From Saccharothrix syringae (lineage in GTDB: Bacteria; Actinomycetota; Actinomycetes; Mycobacteriales; Pseudonocardiaceae), in contig NZ_CP034550.1 in the NCBI RefSeq assembly GCF_009498035.1, positions 8,804,001 to 8,868,000 of the forward strand: a stretch of DNA of 64,000 nt, written 5' to 3'. Both the position numbers and the translations under genes were made by a program. Below are positions 34,805 to 43,309 of this stretch, one piece after another. The notes under the pieces were generated by a model. It had not been told where the DNA came from. It did no database searches and saw nothing but the letters and a program-made list of their open reading frames with translations. Every line of letters begins with the position of its first letter. Position 1 is the stretch's first letter.

Positions 34805-35848
34805 GTGACCGCCACCGAGACCTCCGTCCGGCTCCGCCCGTCCTACTGCCCCGTCCCCGAGGCGATCCACCCCCGCGCGGCCGAGCTCGAACGGGACGCG
34901 CTGGCCTGGGTCGACCGGCTCGGCCTGGCCGCGGACGAGGAGCAGTTCACGCTGCTGCGCCGCACCAGGAGCGCGGAGTTCTGCGCCCGGTTCGCCCCGC
35001 ACGGCGACTACGAGGGCCTCCGGCTCGCGGCGCGCTGGGTGTACTGGGGTTTCCTCTTCGACGACCGGCGCTGCGACACCGGGCGGTTCGGCGACGACCC
35101 GCACCGGTTCCCGCGCATGGCCGGCGCCGTGCAGCGGGCCATGGACGCCCCGTGGTCCGACCCGGGGGACGACCGGTACGCGCGGGCCGTGCAGGACGTC
35201 GTGCGCGGCATGTACGGGCTGCGCACCCCCACGCAGGCGCGGCGCTTCACCGAGGCCCACCGCGCGTGGCTGTTCTCGGTGACCTGGCAGGTCGCCGTCC
35301 GCGCCCTGCGGCACCTGCCCGACCTCGACGAGTACACCTCCCTGCGCCTGCAGAGCGCGGGCGGCGGGCCGACGATCGCGCTGCTGGAGATCGCCAACGG
35401 CCCCGAGGTGCCCGGCGCGGAGATGGACTCGCCCGCGGTGCGGGCGCTGACCGAGATGGCGATCACGGTGGCGTCGTGGGACAACGACTTCCAGTCCTAC
35501 CACCGGGAACGCGCCGAGGACCCCGCCTACCCGAACCTGATCACCGTGCTGGCCCGCGACCGCGGGCTGCACGCCGACGTGGCGGCGGAGGAGGCCACCC
35601 GGCTGCGGGACCGCGTGCTGACCCGCTTCCTGCGGCTGCGGGAGGCCGTCACCGCCCGGCCGGTCAGCGCGGCCCTGCGGCTCTACCTGGACGGCCTGGG
35701 CCACGCCGTCCGCGGCAACCTCGACTGGGGGTTCCGGGTGCCCCGCTACCGCGGCCTGGTGGTGCCGGGCTGGACCGACGAGCCCGCCGACGACGACCCG
35801 TCCCCGCTGCCGATGCCCTCCATCGCCTGGTGGTGGGACGACCTGTGA
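34805..35848 (+). CDS. Class I terpene synthase
   Basis: A 347-residue bacterial terpene cyclase. The metal-binding acidic motif is DDRRCD (86-91), a DDxxxD variant of the usual DDxxD/E. The NSE triad is intact as NDFQSYHRE (about 226-234), the Arg sensor region lies upstream, and an RY pair (VPRYRG) lies near the C-terminus. The product (sesqui-, di- or monoterpene) cannot be told from sequence. GTG start at 34805. The operon context with dxs and the divergent prenyl diphosphate synthase marks a small terpenoid locus; no P450 or other tailoring enzyme is adjacent. Confidence 0.9.
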   Translation: MTATETSVRLRPSYCPVPEAIHPRAAELERDALAWVDRLGLAADEEQFTLLRRTRSAEFCARFAPHGDYEGLRLAARWVYWGFLFDDRRCDTGRFGDDPHRFPRMAGAVQRAMDAPWSDPGDDRYARAVQDVVRGMYGLRTPTQARRFTEAHRAWLFSVTWQVAVRALRHLPDLDEYTSLRLQSAGGGPTIALLEIANGPEVPGAEMDSPAVRALTEMAITVASWDNDFQSYHRERAEDPAYPNLITVLARDRGLHADVAAEEATRLRDRVLTRFLRLREAVTARPVSAALRLYLDGLGHAVRGNLDWGFRVPRYRGLVVPGWTDEPADDDPSPLPMPSIAWWWDDL

Positions 35849-35957
35849 GCCCGAGGGGGCACCGCGCACCGCCCGACCGCCTCCCCGGTGACGCGCACCC
35901 CACCGCGGGGCGGGGGCCGGCCTGCCGGAGAATCCCCCTGACGAACGGGGGGGCGGG

Positions 35958-36638
35958 ATGGGACGGGCACCGGTGGCGGTCGTGACGGGTGGCAACCGGG
36001 GCATCGGGCGGGAGGTGTGCCGCCAGTTGGCCGAACTCGGCCACGACGTCGTGCTGACCGCCCGCGACCCCGCGCGGGCCGAGGCGGTCGCCGGTGAGCT
36101 GGGCGTCGACCACCACCAGCTGGACGTCACCGACGACGGGTCGGTCGCCCGGCTGGCCGACCACCTGGCCGGGCGGTACGGGCGGGTCGACGCGCTGGTG
36201 AACAACGCGGCCGTGCACTACGACTCCTGGCAGCGCGCCTCGTCGGCCGACCTGCGGGTGGTGCGCGAGGCCGTGGAGACGAACTTCTACGGACCGTGGC
36301 GGACGGTGCTGGCCCTGCTGCCGCTGCTGCGGGCGGCGCGGCACGCGCGCGTGGTGAACGTGTCCAGCGAAGCCGGGTCGCTGGCGTCGATGGGCGGCGG
36401 CACGCCCGCCTACGGCACGTCGAAGGCGGCGCTGAACGCGTTGACGCTGATGCTGGCCGCGGAGCTGCCGGGGATGCTGGTCAACGCGGTGTGCCCGGGG
36501 TGGGTCGCCACCGACATGGGCGGGCCCGGCGGGCGGCCGGTGGAGCGGGGCGCGGCGAGCGTGGTGTGGGCGGTGACGCTGCCCGACGACGGCCCGACCG
36601 GGGGTTTCTTCCGCGACGGCAGGCGGATTCCCTGGTGA
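35958..36638 (+). CDS. Short-chain dehydrogenase/reductase
   Basis: A 226-residue classical SDR: TGGNRGIG (about 10-17), NNAA, and catalytic Ser-Tyr-Lys in VNVSSEAG...YGTSK. The NRGIG and GGPGGRPVERGA...GFFRDGRRIPW segments resemble carbonyl reductase-type SDRs. Probable NADPH-dependent carbonyl reduction; possibly a tailoring enzyme for the terpene product 110 bp upstream, but this is only positional. Confidence 0.9.
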   Translation: MGRAPVAVVTGGNRGIGREVCRQLAELGHDVVLTARDPARAEAVAGELGVDHHQLDVTDDGSVARLADHLAGRYGRVDALVNNAAVHYDSWQRASSADLRVVREAVETNFYGPWRTVLALLPLLRAARHARVVNVSSEAGSLASMGGGTPAYGTSKAALNALTLMLAAELPGMLVNAVCPGWVATDMGGPGGRPVERGAASVVWAVTLPDDGPTGGFFRDGRRIPW

Positions 36639-36660
36639 CCCGTTCGGGTACTCGTGCCGC

Positions 36661-37275
36661 ATGAAGCGGCGCATGGGTGTGGTGGTGGCGGGCCTGGTGC
36701 TGTTGGCGGTGGCGGCCCTGGTGTCGGTGTTCGTGGTGCTGCCCAGGTTCGGCACGGACACCATCGACCGCAGCCAACCGGCGTTGTTGCAGTCGTTGCG
36801 CGACCTGAGCCAGTACCACGCCGCGGCCGGCGACTTCCAGGTGGTGCTCGACATCGAGCACGACGTCCGCTTCGTGCCGTCCGCGCTGGCCGGCCAGCGG
36901 ACCCTGTTCGTGGCCGCGGGCACGGTCAACGCCTACGTGGAGTTCGGCGGGCTGGCCGAGGACGCGCTGAAGGTGTCGCAGGAGGCCAAGACCGTGGAGC
37001 TGGCGCTGCCGGCGGCCGTGCTGGACAAGCCGAACCTGGTGCAGGAGCGGTGTTACGTGTTCGCCCAGGAGCGGGGGCTGGTCGACCGGCTCGCGTCCCT
37101 GGTCGAGACGCAGGACCAGCAGCCGTTCTACGTGGCCGCGGAGCAGAAGATCTCCGACGCGGCGCGCGAGTCCGGGCTGGTCGGGCGGGCCGAGGAGAAC
37201 ACCCGCAAGATGCTGACCGGCATGTTCGGCGCGCTGGGCTACCAGGTGATGTTCACCGGCGCGACCTCCGACTGA
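36661..37275 (+). CDS. Membrane-anchored DUF4230 protein
   Basis: 204 residues: one N-terminal transmembrane segment (about 5-27) and an extracytoplasmic DUF4230 domain (SLRDLSQYHAAAGDFQVVLD near the start, VELALPAAVLDKPNLV and KMLTGMFGALGYQVMF). The family is widespread but of unknown function. ATG 36661, 22 nt after the SDR stop. A GGCGGCC/GGCCGCC hairpin about 37278-37310 may terminate transcription. Confidence 0.85.
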   Translation: MKRRMGVVVAGLVLLAVAALVSVFVVLPRFGTDTIDRSQPALLQSLRDLSQYHAAAGDFQVVLDIEHDVRFVPSALAGQRTLFVAAGTVNAYVEFGGLAEDALKVSQEAKTVELALPAAVLDKPNLVQERCYVFAQERGLVDRLASLVETQDQQPFYVAAEQKISDAARESGLVGRAEENTRKMLTGMFGALGYQVMFTGATSD

Positions 37276-37374
37276 CGGCGGCCGGGCGGCCGGAGGGCCG
37301 CTGAACGGCCGCCGGCCCCGGGCCGCAGGCGCGCGGGAACATCGCGGTGAACGCACACCACCGGAGGTTCGCGC

Positions 37375-38490
37375 ATGCCCGCCAGTCGACGTCGCCTGGT
37401 CCTGTCCGCCCTCGCCGCCGTCCTGACCGCACCGACCGCCACCGCCGCACCGGCACCGGCACCGGCCGCGTTACCCGCACCGGTCGAGTTGCGCCCCCTG
37501 CCGGGGGACGCGACGACCTTCGCCACCGACGTGAACGAGACCGGCGTGGTGGTCGGCTTCTCGACCACCCGCGGGTCGCTGTCGCCGCGCCGCGCCGTGC
37601 GCTGGGACCGGTCCGGCGCGCCCACCGACCTCGGCACGCTCGGCGGCGCGGTCGGCACCGCGAACGCGGTCGACGAGCGGGGCACCGCCGTCGGCCACGC
37701 CCAGGACGCCGACGGCACGGTGCGCGCCGCCCTCTGGGACCCCACCGGGCGGGTGCGGGACCTCGGCGCGCTGCCGGGCGCCACCACCAGCCGGGCCGAG
37801 GAGATCGGCGGCGACGGCACGGTGGCGGGCGTCTCCGACACCGGGGGCCGCGGTCAGCGGGCGGTGCGCTGGGACCCGGACGGCCGGATCACCGAGCTGC
37901 CCACGCCGCCGGGCACGCTGGGCAGCTGGGTCAACGCGGTCAACGACGTCGGCGGCATCGTCGGCGGCGCGTACACCGAGGCGGGGATGGTCGCGCTGCG
38001 GTGGGACCGCGACGGCCGGGTCACGGTGCTGGCCGGCCTGGGCGGCGAGGCGCACAACGCGGTGGCCGTCGCGGACGACGGGACCGCCGTCGGGCAGTCG
38101 GCGTCCGTCCCGGTGCGCTGGGACCGGGAGGGACGGGTGAGCGCGCTCTCCGCCGAGGCGGGCATCGCCACGGCGGTCAACGCGCACGGGGTCGTGGTCG
38201 GCGGGGTCGGCGGGCGGGCCGTGCGCTGGGACCGGTACGGGCGGGCCACCGACCTGGGCGCGCTGCCGGGTGGCGGGGGCAGCCACGCGGTGCACGTCAA
38301 CGACCGGGGCGTGGTGGTCGGCGCGGCGGCCGACCGGCCGGTGCGGTGGGACCGCGGGCGCGGCCCGGTCGAGCTGCCCGCGCCGGCGGGTGCGGTGGCC
38401 GGCAGCGCCGGCCGGGTGACGGCGTCCGGCCTGGTCATCGGGGACTTCACGCTCGTGGGCGGCGGGGCTCGCGCCGTGCTGTGGGGGTAG
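37375..38490 (+). CDS. Secreted HAF-repeat protein
   Basis: A 371-residue protein with a signal peptide ending near TATAA, Ala/Pro linker, then about eight beta-propeller-like repeats of the HAF type (D-L-G-x-LPG or variants, then A-x-x-V-N-xxGxVVG, then A-V-R-W-D). The alternation of DLGTLGG, AVDERGTAVGHA and AALWD shows the pattern clearly. HAF repeats occur in large secreted bacterial proteins of unknown function. ATG 37375; upstream GGAGG near 37362 supports it. Confidence 0.85.
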   Translation: MPASRRRLVLSALAAVLTAPTATAAPAPAPAALPAPVELRPLPGDATTFATDVNETGVVVGFSTTRGSLSPRRAVRWDRSGAPTDLGTLGGAVGTANAVDERGTAVGHAQDADGTVRAALWDPTGRVRDLGALPGATTSRAEEIGGDGTVAGVSDTGGRGQRAVRWDPDGRITELPTPPGTLGSWVNAVNDVGGIVGGAYTEAGMVALRWDRDGRVTVLAGLGGEAHNAVAVADDGTAVGQSASVPVRWDREGRVSALSAEAGIATAVNAHGVVVGGVGGRAVRWDRYGRATDLGALPGGGGSHAVHVNDRGVVVGAAADRPVRWDRGRGPVELPAPAGAVAGSAGRVTASGLVIGDFTLVGGGARAVLWG

Positions 38491-38540
38491 GGCCGCGAGG
38501 GGGCGGACCAGGGCCGGGGCGGGCGTAGACTCCAGTCCCG

Positions 38541-39443
38541 ATGAGGCGCAAGCTCCGGCCACCGCTCCCCCAGCGCCACGGCCTCGACCCCGCCCGCCTG
38601 CGGCTGCCCGCCGAGGGCCCCTGGGCGACCATCCGCGACCACCTGGTCGACCGGCTGCCCCGGGTGGCACCGGAACGGATAGACGCCATGCTCGCCGAGG
38701 GCCGCGTCCACGGCCTCGACGGCCCGATCGCCCCGGACGCCGCGTTCGCGCCCGGCACCTCGGTGTGGTTCCACCGCGACCTGCCCGACGAGACCCCGGT
38801 CCCCTTCGGGATCACCACCGTGCACCGGGACGACGCCATCCTGGTGGTCGACAAACCGCACTTCCTGGCCACCATCCCGCGCGGCAGCCACGTGGTGGAG
38901 ACCGCCCTGGTCCGGCTGCGGCGCGACCTGGGCCTGCCGCACCTGAGCCCGGCGCACCGGCTCGACCGCGTCACCGCCGGGCTGGTCATGTTCGTGGTCG
39001 ACCCCGCCCTGCGCGGCCGCTACCAGCTGCTGTTCAAGGACCGCCTGGTGCGCAAGGAGTACGAGGCGATCGCGCCGCACCGCCCGGACCTGGTGCTGCC
39101 GCGCCGGGTGACCAGCCGGATCGTGAAGGTCAAGGGCGTGATCACCGCGCAGGAGGTGGAGGGCCCGCCCAACGCCGAGACGCACGTCGAGCTGGTCGAG
39201 CACCGCGGCGGGTGGGGCCGGTACCGCCTGCTGCCCGCCACGGGCCGCACGCACCAGCTCCGGCTGCACATGGCGTCGCTGGGCGTGCCCATCCGCAACG
39301 ACGACTTCTACCCCGTGCTGCGGGACAAGCCGCTGGACGACTTCACCGACCCGCTGCAGCTGCTGGCGAAGGTGCTGGAGTTCACCGACCCGGTGACCGG
39401 CGAGCACCGGCGCTTCACCAGCGGGCTGCGGCTGGAGCTCTAG
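38541..39443 (+). CDS. RluA-family RNA pseudouridine synthase
   Basis: A 300-residue pseudouridine synthase that isomerises uridine in rRNA or tRNA. The catalytic Asp is in HRLDRVTAGL (about residue 138) and the second family block is ATGRTHQLRLHMASLG. The N-terminal 80 residues resemble the S4-like or adaptor segment of RluA proteins. ATG 38541. Its stop shares the tetranucleotide CTAG with the convergent DUF305 gene. Confidence 0.92.
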   Translation: MRRKLRPPLPQRHGLDPARLRLPAEGPWATIRDHLVDRLPRVAPERIDAMLAEGRVHGLDGPIAPDAAFAPGTSVWFHRDLPDETPVPFGITTVHRDDAILVVDKPHFLATIPRGSHVVETALVRLRRDLGLPHLSPAHRLDRVTAGLVMFVVDPALRGRYQLLFKDRLVRKEYEAIAPHRPDLVLPRRVTSRIVKVKGVITAQEVEGPPNAETHVELVEHRGGWGRYRLLPATGRTHQLRLHMASLGVPIRNDDFYPVLRDKPLDDFTDPLQLLAKVLEFTDPVTGEHRRFTSGLRLEL

Positions 39444-40018
39444 CCCAGGTACCCGAGCATCTGGGCGATCTGGGCCGTGCGCGAGTCGAAGATCCGGTTA
39501 GCCAGGTCCTTGGCCTGCGGGTTGAGGCCGCCCTCCCGCTCCAGCTTGGCGATCTCCACCGCGTTGTGCTGGTGGCCGATGAGCAGGTTCAGGAAAGCCT
39601 TCTCGAACTCGGCGGGCGCGGTGGCGGCCACCTCGGCGATGGCCTCCGGGCTGGTCGAGTGGTCACCGCCGTGGTGGGCGTGCAGCCCCGGGTCGTCCCC
39701 GGCCGACTCGGGCCGGCCCCAGTCGGCGAGCCACTGGGTCATCGAGTCCACTTCGGACAGCTGGGTCACCTCGATGGCGGCCGCCAGGGTCCGGACCTCC
39801 TCGCGGACCGGGTGGTCCTTCGCCAGGCGCACGATGTCCAGGCCGGTGCGGTGGTGCGGCACGGCCATCTGCAGGAACATCACGTCGGTCTCGTTGTGCT
39901 CGGCGCTCCGCGCCACCGTGGAGGCGGTGGGCGGCGGCGGTGCCTGCGCGGCCGGCGCGCCGGAGCCGCACCCGGCGACCAGCAGCAGGCCCGCCAGCAG
40001 GGTCGTGAGGCGTCGCAA
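39440..40018 (-). CDS. DUF305 lipoprotein
   Basis: A 192-residue lipoprotein (LLAGLLLVAGCGSG, Cys at about 16) with a ferritin-like DUF305 domain: VMFLQMAVPHHRTGLDIVRL and LLIGHQHNAVEIAKLE, where paired His residues probably bind metal, and HAHHGGDHS between the halves. The TTG at 40018 is supported by GAGGAGG 6-8 nt upstream; the GTG at 40054 would place the ribosome site inside the gene. Possible role: metal or copper handling at the cell surface. Confidence 0.85.
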   Translation of the reverse strand: MRRLTTLLAGLLLVAGCGSGAPAAQAPPPPTASTVARSAEHNETDVMFLQMAVPHHRTGLDIVRLAKDHPVREEVRTLAAAIEVTQLSEVDSMTQWLADWGRPESAGDDPGLHAHHGGDHSTSPEAIAEVAATAPAEFEKAFLNLLIGHQHNAVEIAKLEREGGLNPQAKDLANRIFDSRTAQIAQMLGYLG

Positions 40019-40042
40019 GGTCGTCCTCCTCGAAAGCCGAAG

Positions 40043-40077
40043 GCCCGCCCGCACCGTGCAGGGCGGTGCGGGCGGGC
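40043..40077 (-). terminator. Hairpin terminator of the AA10 gene
   Basis: GCCCGCCCGCACC (40043-40055) pairs with GGTGCGGGCGGGC (40065-40077): a 13-bp stem, 9-nt loop, 13 nt past the AA10 stop, with CTTTCG downstream on the minus strand. Confidence 0.55.
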
Positions 40078-40089
40078 GGTTTCACCGGG

Positions 40090-40836
40090 TCAGAGCCTCT
40101 GCCACAGGGACGCGGTGTTCGGCGGCTCCCAGCCCACGAGGGACGTGTGGGCCTGGATGCAGCGGTAGCTGACACCGCCGTAGGTCACCTGCGAGCCGAC
40201 CGAGTACGCCGTGTTGGGCGCCCACGTGCCGCCCACCGGGGGCTGCGTGGTGGTCGTGGTCGGGTTGCTGGTGGTGGGCGGCGTGGTGGTGGTCGTGGTG
40301 GGCGGGGTGGTGCCGCCGCCACCGACCTGCAGGTCGACGCACGAGTAGAACGCGTTCGCCGTGTCGGCGACGTTCCAGATCGCCAGCAGCTTGATCCGGC
40401 CGGTCCGACCGCCCAGGCTGACGTTGTGCGTCACGGTGGCCGCGGGCTGGCGGCCGCCGTCGTTGAACTCGGCGATCTTGCTGCCGCCGATGAAGTACTG
40501 CCACGTGCTGGTGGCGTGGCGGGCGGTGAGCGTCCAGTTGAACGTCACGTTGTTGCCCACGCTCGTGGTCGGCCACGGCCGGCTGTCGTCGTTGAGCGGG
40601 GCGAACCCGGCGACGCCGGCGTGGCAGTTCTGCTGGCCCTTGGGGCCCTCGACGCTCTGCGGCTCGTAGACGATCGGGCCGCAGTTGGAGATGCGGCCCT
40701 GGGCGCACATCGCCTGCCGGCTGGGCGGCGAGGAGATGTAGCCGTGCGCGCTCGCGCTGCCGGCCGAGGCGATGACGATCAGCGGCGCGACGGCGGTGCC
40801 CGCGAGCACCGCGGCGAGCTTGCGTTTGACGCTCAT
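40090..40836 (-). CDS. AA10 lytic polysaccharide monooxygenase with C-terminal CBM5/12
   Basis: 248 residues: signal peptide cleaved before His31 (ASA-HGYI), AA10 domain (31-~172) with the copper histidine brace His31/His107 (ARHATSTWQYF) and axial Phe163, Thr-rich linker (~176-198), and a CBM5/12 chitin-binding module (~204-248; WAPNTAYSVGSQVTYG, SYRCIQAH). The enzyme cuts crystalline chitin oxidatively. ATG 40836 gives an AAGGAG spacing of 10 nt; ATG 40842 would leave only 4. A DasR-type site (40943-40954) lies upstream, and the NlpC/P60 gene is divergent. Confidence 0.94.
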   Translation of the reverse strand: MSVKRKLAAVLAGTAVAPLIVIASAGSASAHGYISSPPSRQAMCAQGRISNCGPIVYEPQSVEGPKGQQNCHAGVAGFAPLNDDSRPWPTTSVGNNVTFNWTLTARHATSTWQYFIGGSKIAEFNDGGRQPAATVTHNVSLGGRTGRIKLLAIWNVADTANAFYSCVDLQVGGGGTTPPTTTTTTPPTTSNPTTTTTQPPVGGTWAPNTAYSVGSQVTYGGVSYRCIQAHTSLVGWEPPNTASLWQRL

Positions 40837-40942
40837 GTGCATCCAGCTCCTTCGGAGGAGACGGCAGGGGTCTCCTGTGCAGGGTCCATGTCCGCGGCGG
40901 CCGGATCTGCGGTCCGTCATGAGGGGGTGACGTACCGCAACG

Positions 40943-40954
40943 TGGTCTAGACCA
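40943..40954. promoter_or_regulatory. DasR-type dre site TGGTCTAGACCA
   Basis: A perfect 12-bp palindrome identical to the core of the DasR responsive element. It is 107 nt upstream of the AA10 start and 30 nt upstream of the NlpC/P60 start. In streptomycetes DasR represses chitinolytic genes and is released by GlcN-6-P. Confidence 0.75.
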
Positions 40955-40983
40955 TAATTCGAAACGTCATCCGGGTCAAGGCG

Positions 40984-42036
40984 GTGAACCGGGTGGCTCA
41001 ACCCCACGTACCCCCCTTTGTGAACGGACACACCGGCAGGAGGTCCACCGCCCTGGCCGCGGCGGTCGTCGTGGCGGCGCTCGCCGCGCCCGCGCCCGCC
41101 GTCGCCCAGCCCGCCTCGGACGCGCTGGCCGAGTACGAGCGGCTGTCCCGCGAGGCCGAGCGGCTGCACGAGGAGCACCTGGAGGCGCAGGAGGAACTCG
41201 CGGCCAAGCGGGGCGAGCTGGACCGCGCCACCGCCGACCTGACCGAGGCGGCCAGGCTCGGCGAGACCGCCAGGGCCGACGAGGAGGCGTTCCGGGGGCG
41301 GGTCGACCTGCTCACCGAGGCCACGTTCCAGGGCGCCCGGCTCGACGGGCTGTCGGCGCTGCTGGTCAGCGGGTCGCAGCAGGACTTCCTGAACCGGATG
41401 AGCGCGCTGGGCGTGCTCGCGGCCGACAGCGAGGAGGCGCTGGGCCGCCTGTCCGCGGCCGTCGACTCGGCGGAGCTGGCGCGCACCGGCGCCCGGGACG
41501 CGCAGCAGCGCGCCGCCGCCGCCACCGGCGAGGCCGAGCGGCTGGTGGCCGAGCTGGCCGAGCGCGAGTCGGCGGCGCAGCGCCAGGTCTCGGACGCGCG
41601 GGCGCACTACCGCTCGCTCAGCGCGGCCGACAAGGCGACGCTCGCGGCGCCCGGCGACACGTCGGCCGTCGCCGTGCCCGCGGGCGCCGCCGGCGCCGCG
41701 CTCCGGTTCGCCCTGGACCAGCGCGGCGAGCCCTACGTGTTCGGCTCGAACGGGCCGGACTCCTGGGACTGCTCCAGCCTCACCCAGGCCGCCTACCGGG
41801 CGGCCGGCGTGAGCATCCCGCGCACCACCTACACCCAGGCGACGGTGGGCCGGGCCGTGTCACGGGCGGAGGTCCAGCCCGGTGACCTGATCATCTACTA
41901 CGCCGGCCAGTCGCACGTGGCGATGGCCGTGGACGGGGTGCGCGCGGTGCACGCCTCGACCGAGGGCGTGCCGGTCAAGATCGCCGACATCGACTCGATC
42001 GGGCCCATCAGCACCATCCGCCGCGTGGTCGGGTGA
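40984..42036 (+). CDS. Secreted NlpC/P60 peptidoglycan hydrolase with coiled coil
   Basis: 350 residues. A signal peptide follows the N-terminal extension (GHTGRRSTALAAAVVVAALA), then a long coiled coil (about 50-215; LSREAERLHEEHLEAQEELA) as in RipA/CwlO-type enzymes, then the NlpC/P60 domain (about 232-350): catalytic Cys in SWDCSSLTQ and His in QSHVAMAV. It cleaves peptide stems of peptidoglycan. Two GTG starts (40984 and 41020) are possible; neither has a good ribosome site. Convergent with the GH19 gene. Confidence 0.9.
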   Translation: MNRVAQPHVPPFVNGHTGRRSTALAAAVVVAALAAPAPAVAQPASDALAEYERLSREAERLHEEHLEAQEELAAKRGELDRATADLTEAARLGETARADEEAFRGRVDLLTEATFQGARLDGLSALLVSGSQQDFLNRMSALGVLAADSEEALGRLSAAVDSAELARTGARDAQQRAAAATGEAERLVAELAERESAAQRQVSDARAHYRSLSAADKATLAAPGDTSAVAVPAGAAGAALRFALDQRGEPYVFGSNGPDSWDCSSLTQAAYRAAGVSIPRTTYTQATVGRAVSRAEVQPGDLIIYYAGQSHVAMAVDGVRAVHASTEGVPVKIADIDSIGPISTIRRVVG

Positions 42037-42069
42037 CCCGGCGGGGAGGGCGGCCTCCCCGCCGGGTTT
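42037..42069. terminator. Strong hairpin terminator between convergent genes
   Basis: CCCGGCGGGGAGG (42037-42049) and CCTCCCCGCCGGG (42054-42066): 13-bp perfect stem, 4-nt loop, then TTT, starting right after the NlpC/P60 stop. Confidence 0.65.
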
Positions 42070-42075
42070 CCCACG

Positions 42076-43158
42076 TCAGCAGTACAGGTTGTTGCCCGCG
42101 GGCACGCCGAGGACGCCCACGAACCGCTGGTAGGCGTCGACGCGGCTCTGGACCTGCGCCGGGTTGCGCCCGCCGCACTCCAGCGAACCGTTGATGCTGC
42201 GGATGGTCTCGCCGAAGCCGTAGCCGTTGACCATCGCGTTGTGCGGGGTCATGGTGCCCGGCCCGCTCTGGGTGTTCCAGTACCAGAGGGCGGTCTTCCA
42301 GGCGACCGAGGCGTCGTTCTGCACCAGCCACGGGTTGGTCAGCAGCGGCAGGCCGAGCGCGTCACCGGCCGCCTTGTAGTTGAAGTTCCAGCTGAGCTGG
42401 ATGGGCCCGCGGCCGTAGTACGCGGCCTGGCCGGCGGGGCAGCCGTAGGGCTGGCTGGTGTCGCAGTAGTGCGGGTAGTTGGCCTGGTTCTGCTCGACGA
42501 CGTGCACCAGCCCGCCGGTCTCGTGGTTGGCGTTGGCCAGGAACGCCGCGGCCTCCTGCTTGCGGACGGTGTCGCTGCCGGTCTTGGCGAAGCCCGGGTA
42601 CGCGCCCAGGGCCGCGGTCAGGCCGGCGTAGGTGTAGAAGGGGTTCCGGTTGGGGAACATCTGGTTGAACTGCGCCTCGCTGACCACGAAACCGCTGTTG
42701 TTCGGCGGGGTGGTCGTGGTCGTCGTCGGGGTCGAGCCGCAGTTGTAGGGCTCCCAGTACCAGGTGCTGATGGTGGGGTCGTAGCCCGGGTTGTCGTGCT
42801 CGGCGATGTAGTACTGGCCGTTGGTGTAGCGGACGATGCTGCCCGCCGGGTACCACTGGCCCTGGACCCAGTTGGGGTGGTTGCAGGTCGGCGGCGGCTC
42901 GCTGCCACCGCCGCAGGTGCCCTGGTCGGCCCAGACCGCGGCCGAGCCGGGGGTCTCGTTCTGGGTCCACCACTGGGCGCGCCAGTTGTGGCCGTTGTGC
43001 GACGCGGTCATGCCGCCGGTGTAGACGGCGGACGGGCTCCAGGCGGCCGCGCAGGCCGCGGCGGAGGCGGAGTTGGCCACGAAGACGGTCAGTGCCGCCC
43101 CGACCACGAAGGCGACCGCGGCCGCCAGTACGCGGAATCTCGACACGTGATCACTCAC
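42076..43158 (-). CDS. GH19 chitinase with two N-terminal chitin-binding modules
   Basis: 360 residues: signal peptide (about 1-33), two CBM5/12-type modules (about 36-82 WSPSAVYTGGM...; about 92-140 NWVQGQWYPAGSIV), a Thr/Pro linker (~142-155) and a GH19 catalytic domain (~158-360) with catalytic Glu213 in NHETGG, a probable second Glu222 in VVEQNQ, and YYGRGPIQLSWN. It is an endo-acting chitinase of the actinomycete type. GTG 43158 is taken as start; GTG 43146 is possible. A near-perfect dre site is 52 nt upstream. Confidence 0.93.
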   Translation of the reverse strand: MSDHVSRFRVLAAAVAFVVGAALTVFVANSASAAACAAAWSPSAVYTGGMTASHNGHNWRAQWWTQNETPGSAAVWADQGTCGGGSEPPPTCNHPNWVQGQWYPAGSIVRYTNGQYYIAEHDNPGYDPTISTWYWEPYNCGSTPTTTTTTPPNNSGFVVSEAQFNQMFPNRNPFYTYAGLTAALGAYPGFAKTGSDTVRKQEAAAFLANANHETGGLVHVVEQNQANYPHYCDTSQPYGCPAGQAAYYGRGPIQLSWNFNYKAAGDALGLPLLTNPWLVQNDASVAWKTALWYWNTQSGPGTMTPHNAMVNGYGFGETIRSINGSLECGGRNPAQVQSRVDAYQRFVGVLGVPAGNNLYC

Positions 43159-43209
43159 TTCCGGTGCTCAGCGCCCTCTAACGGAACTGGGCGACAACTC
43201 AACCGGAAA

Positions 43210-43221
43210 TGGTCTACACCA
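43210..43221. promoter_or_regulatory. Near-perfect dre site TGGTCTACACCA upstream of the chitinase
   Basis: It differs from the DasR core TGGTCTAGACCA at one base. It lies 52 nt upstream of the GH19 start and 89 nt upstream of the divergent AraC-type regulator. Confidence 0.6.
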
Positions 43222-43309
43222 GTCAAGGTGTAAGGTGAGCGCTTTCCACGTTTGTCCGCTCTTCTGTCCACCTCCACGCGCCCCGACCGCGGTGCGGTCT
43301 AATGGTGAC

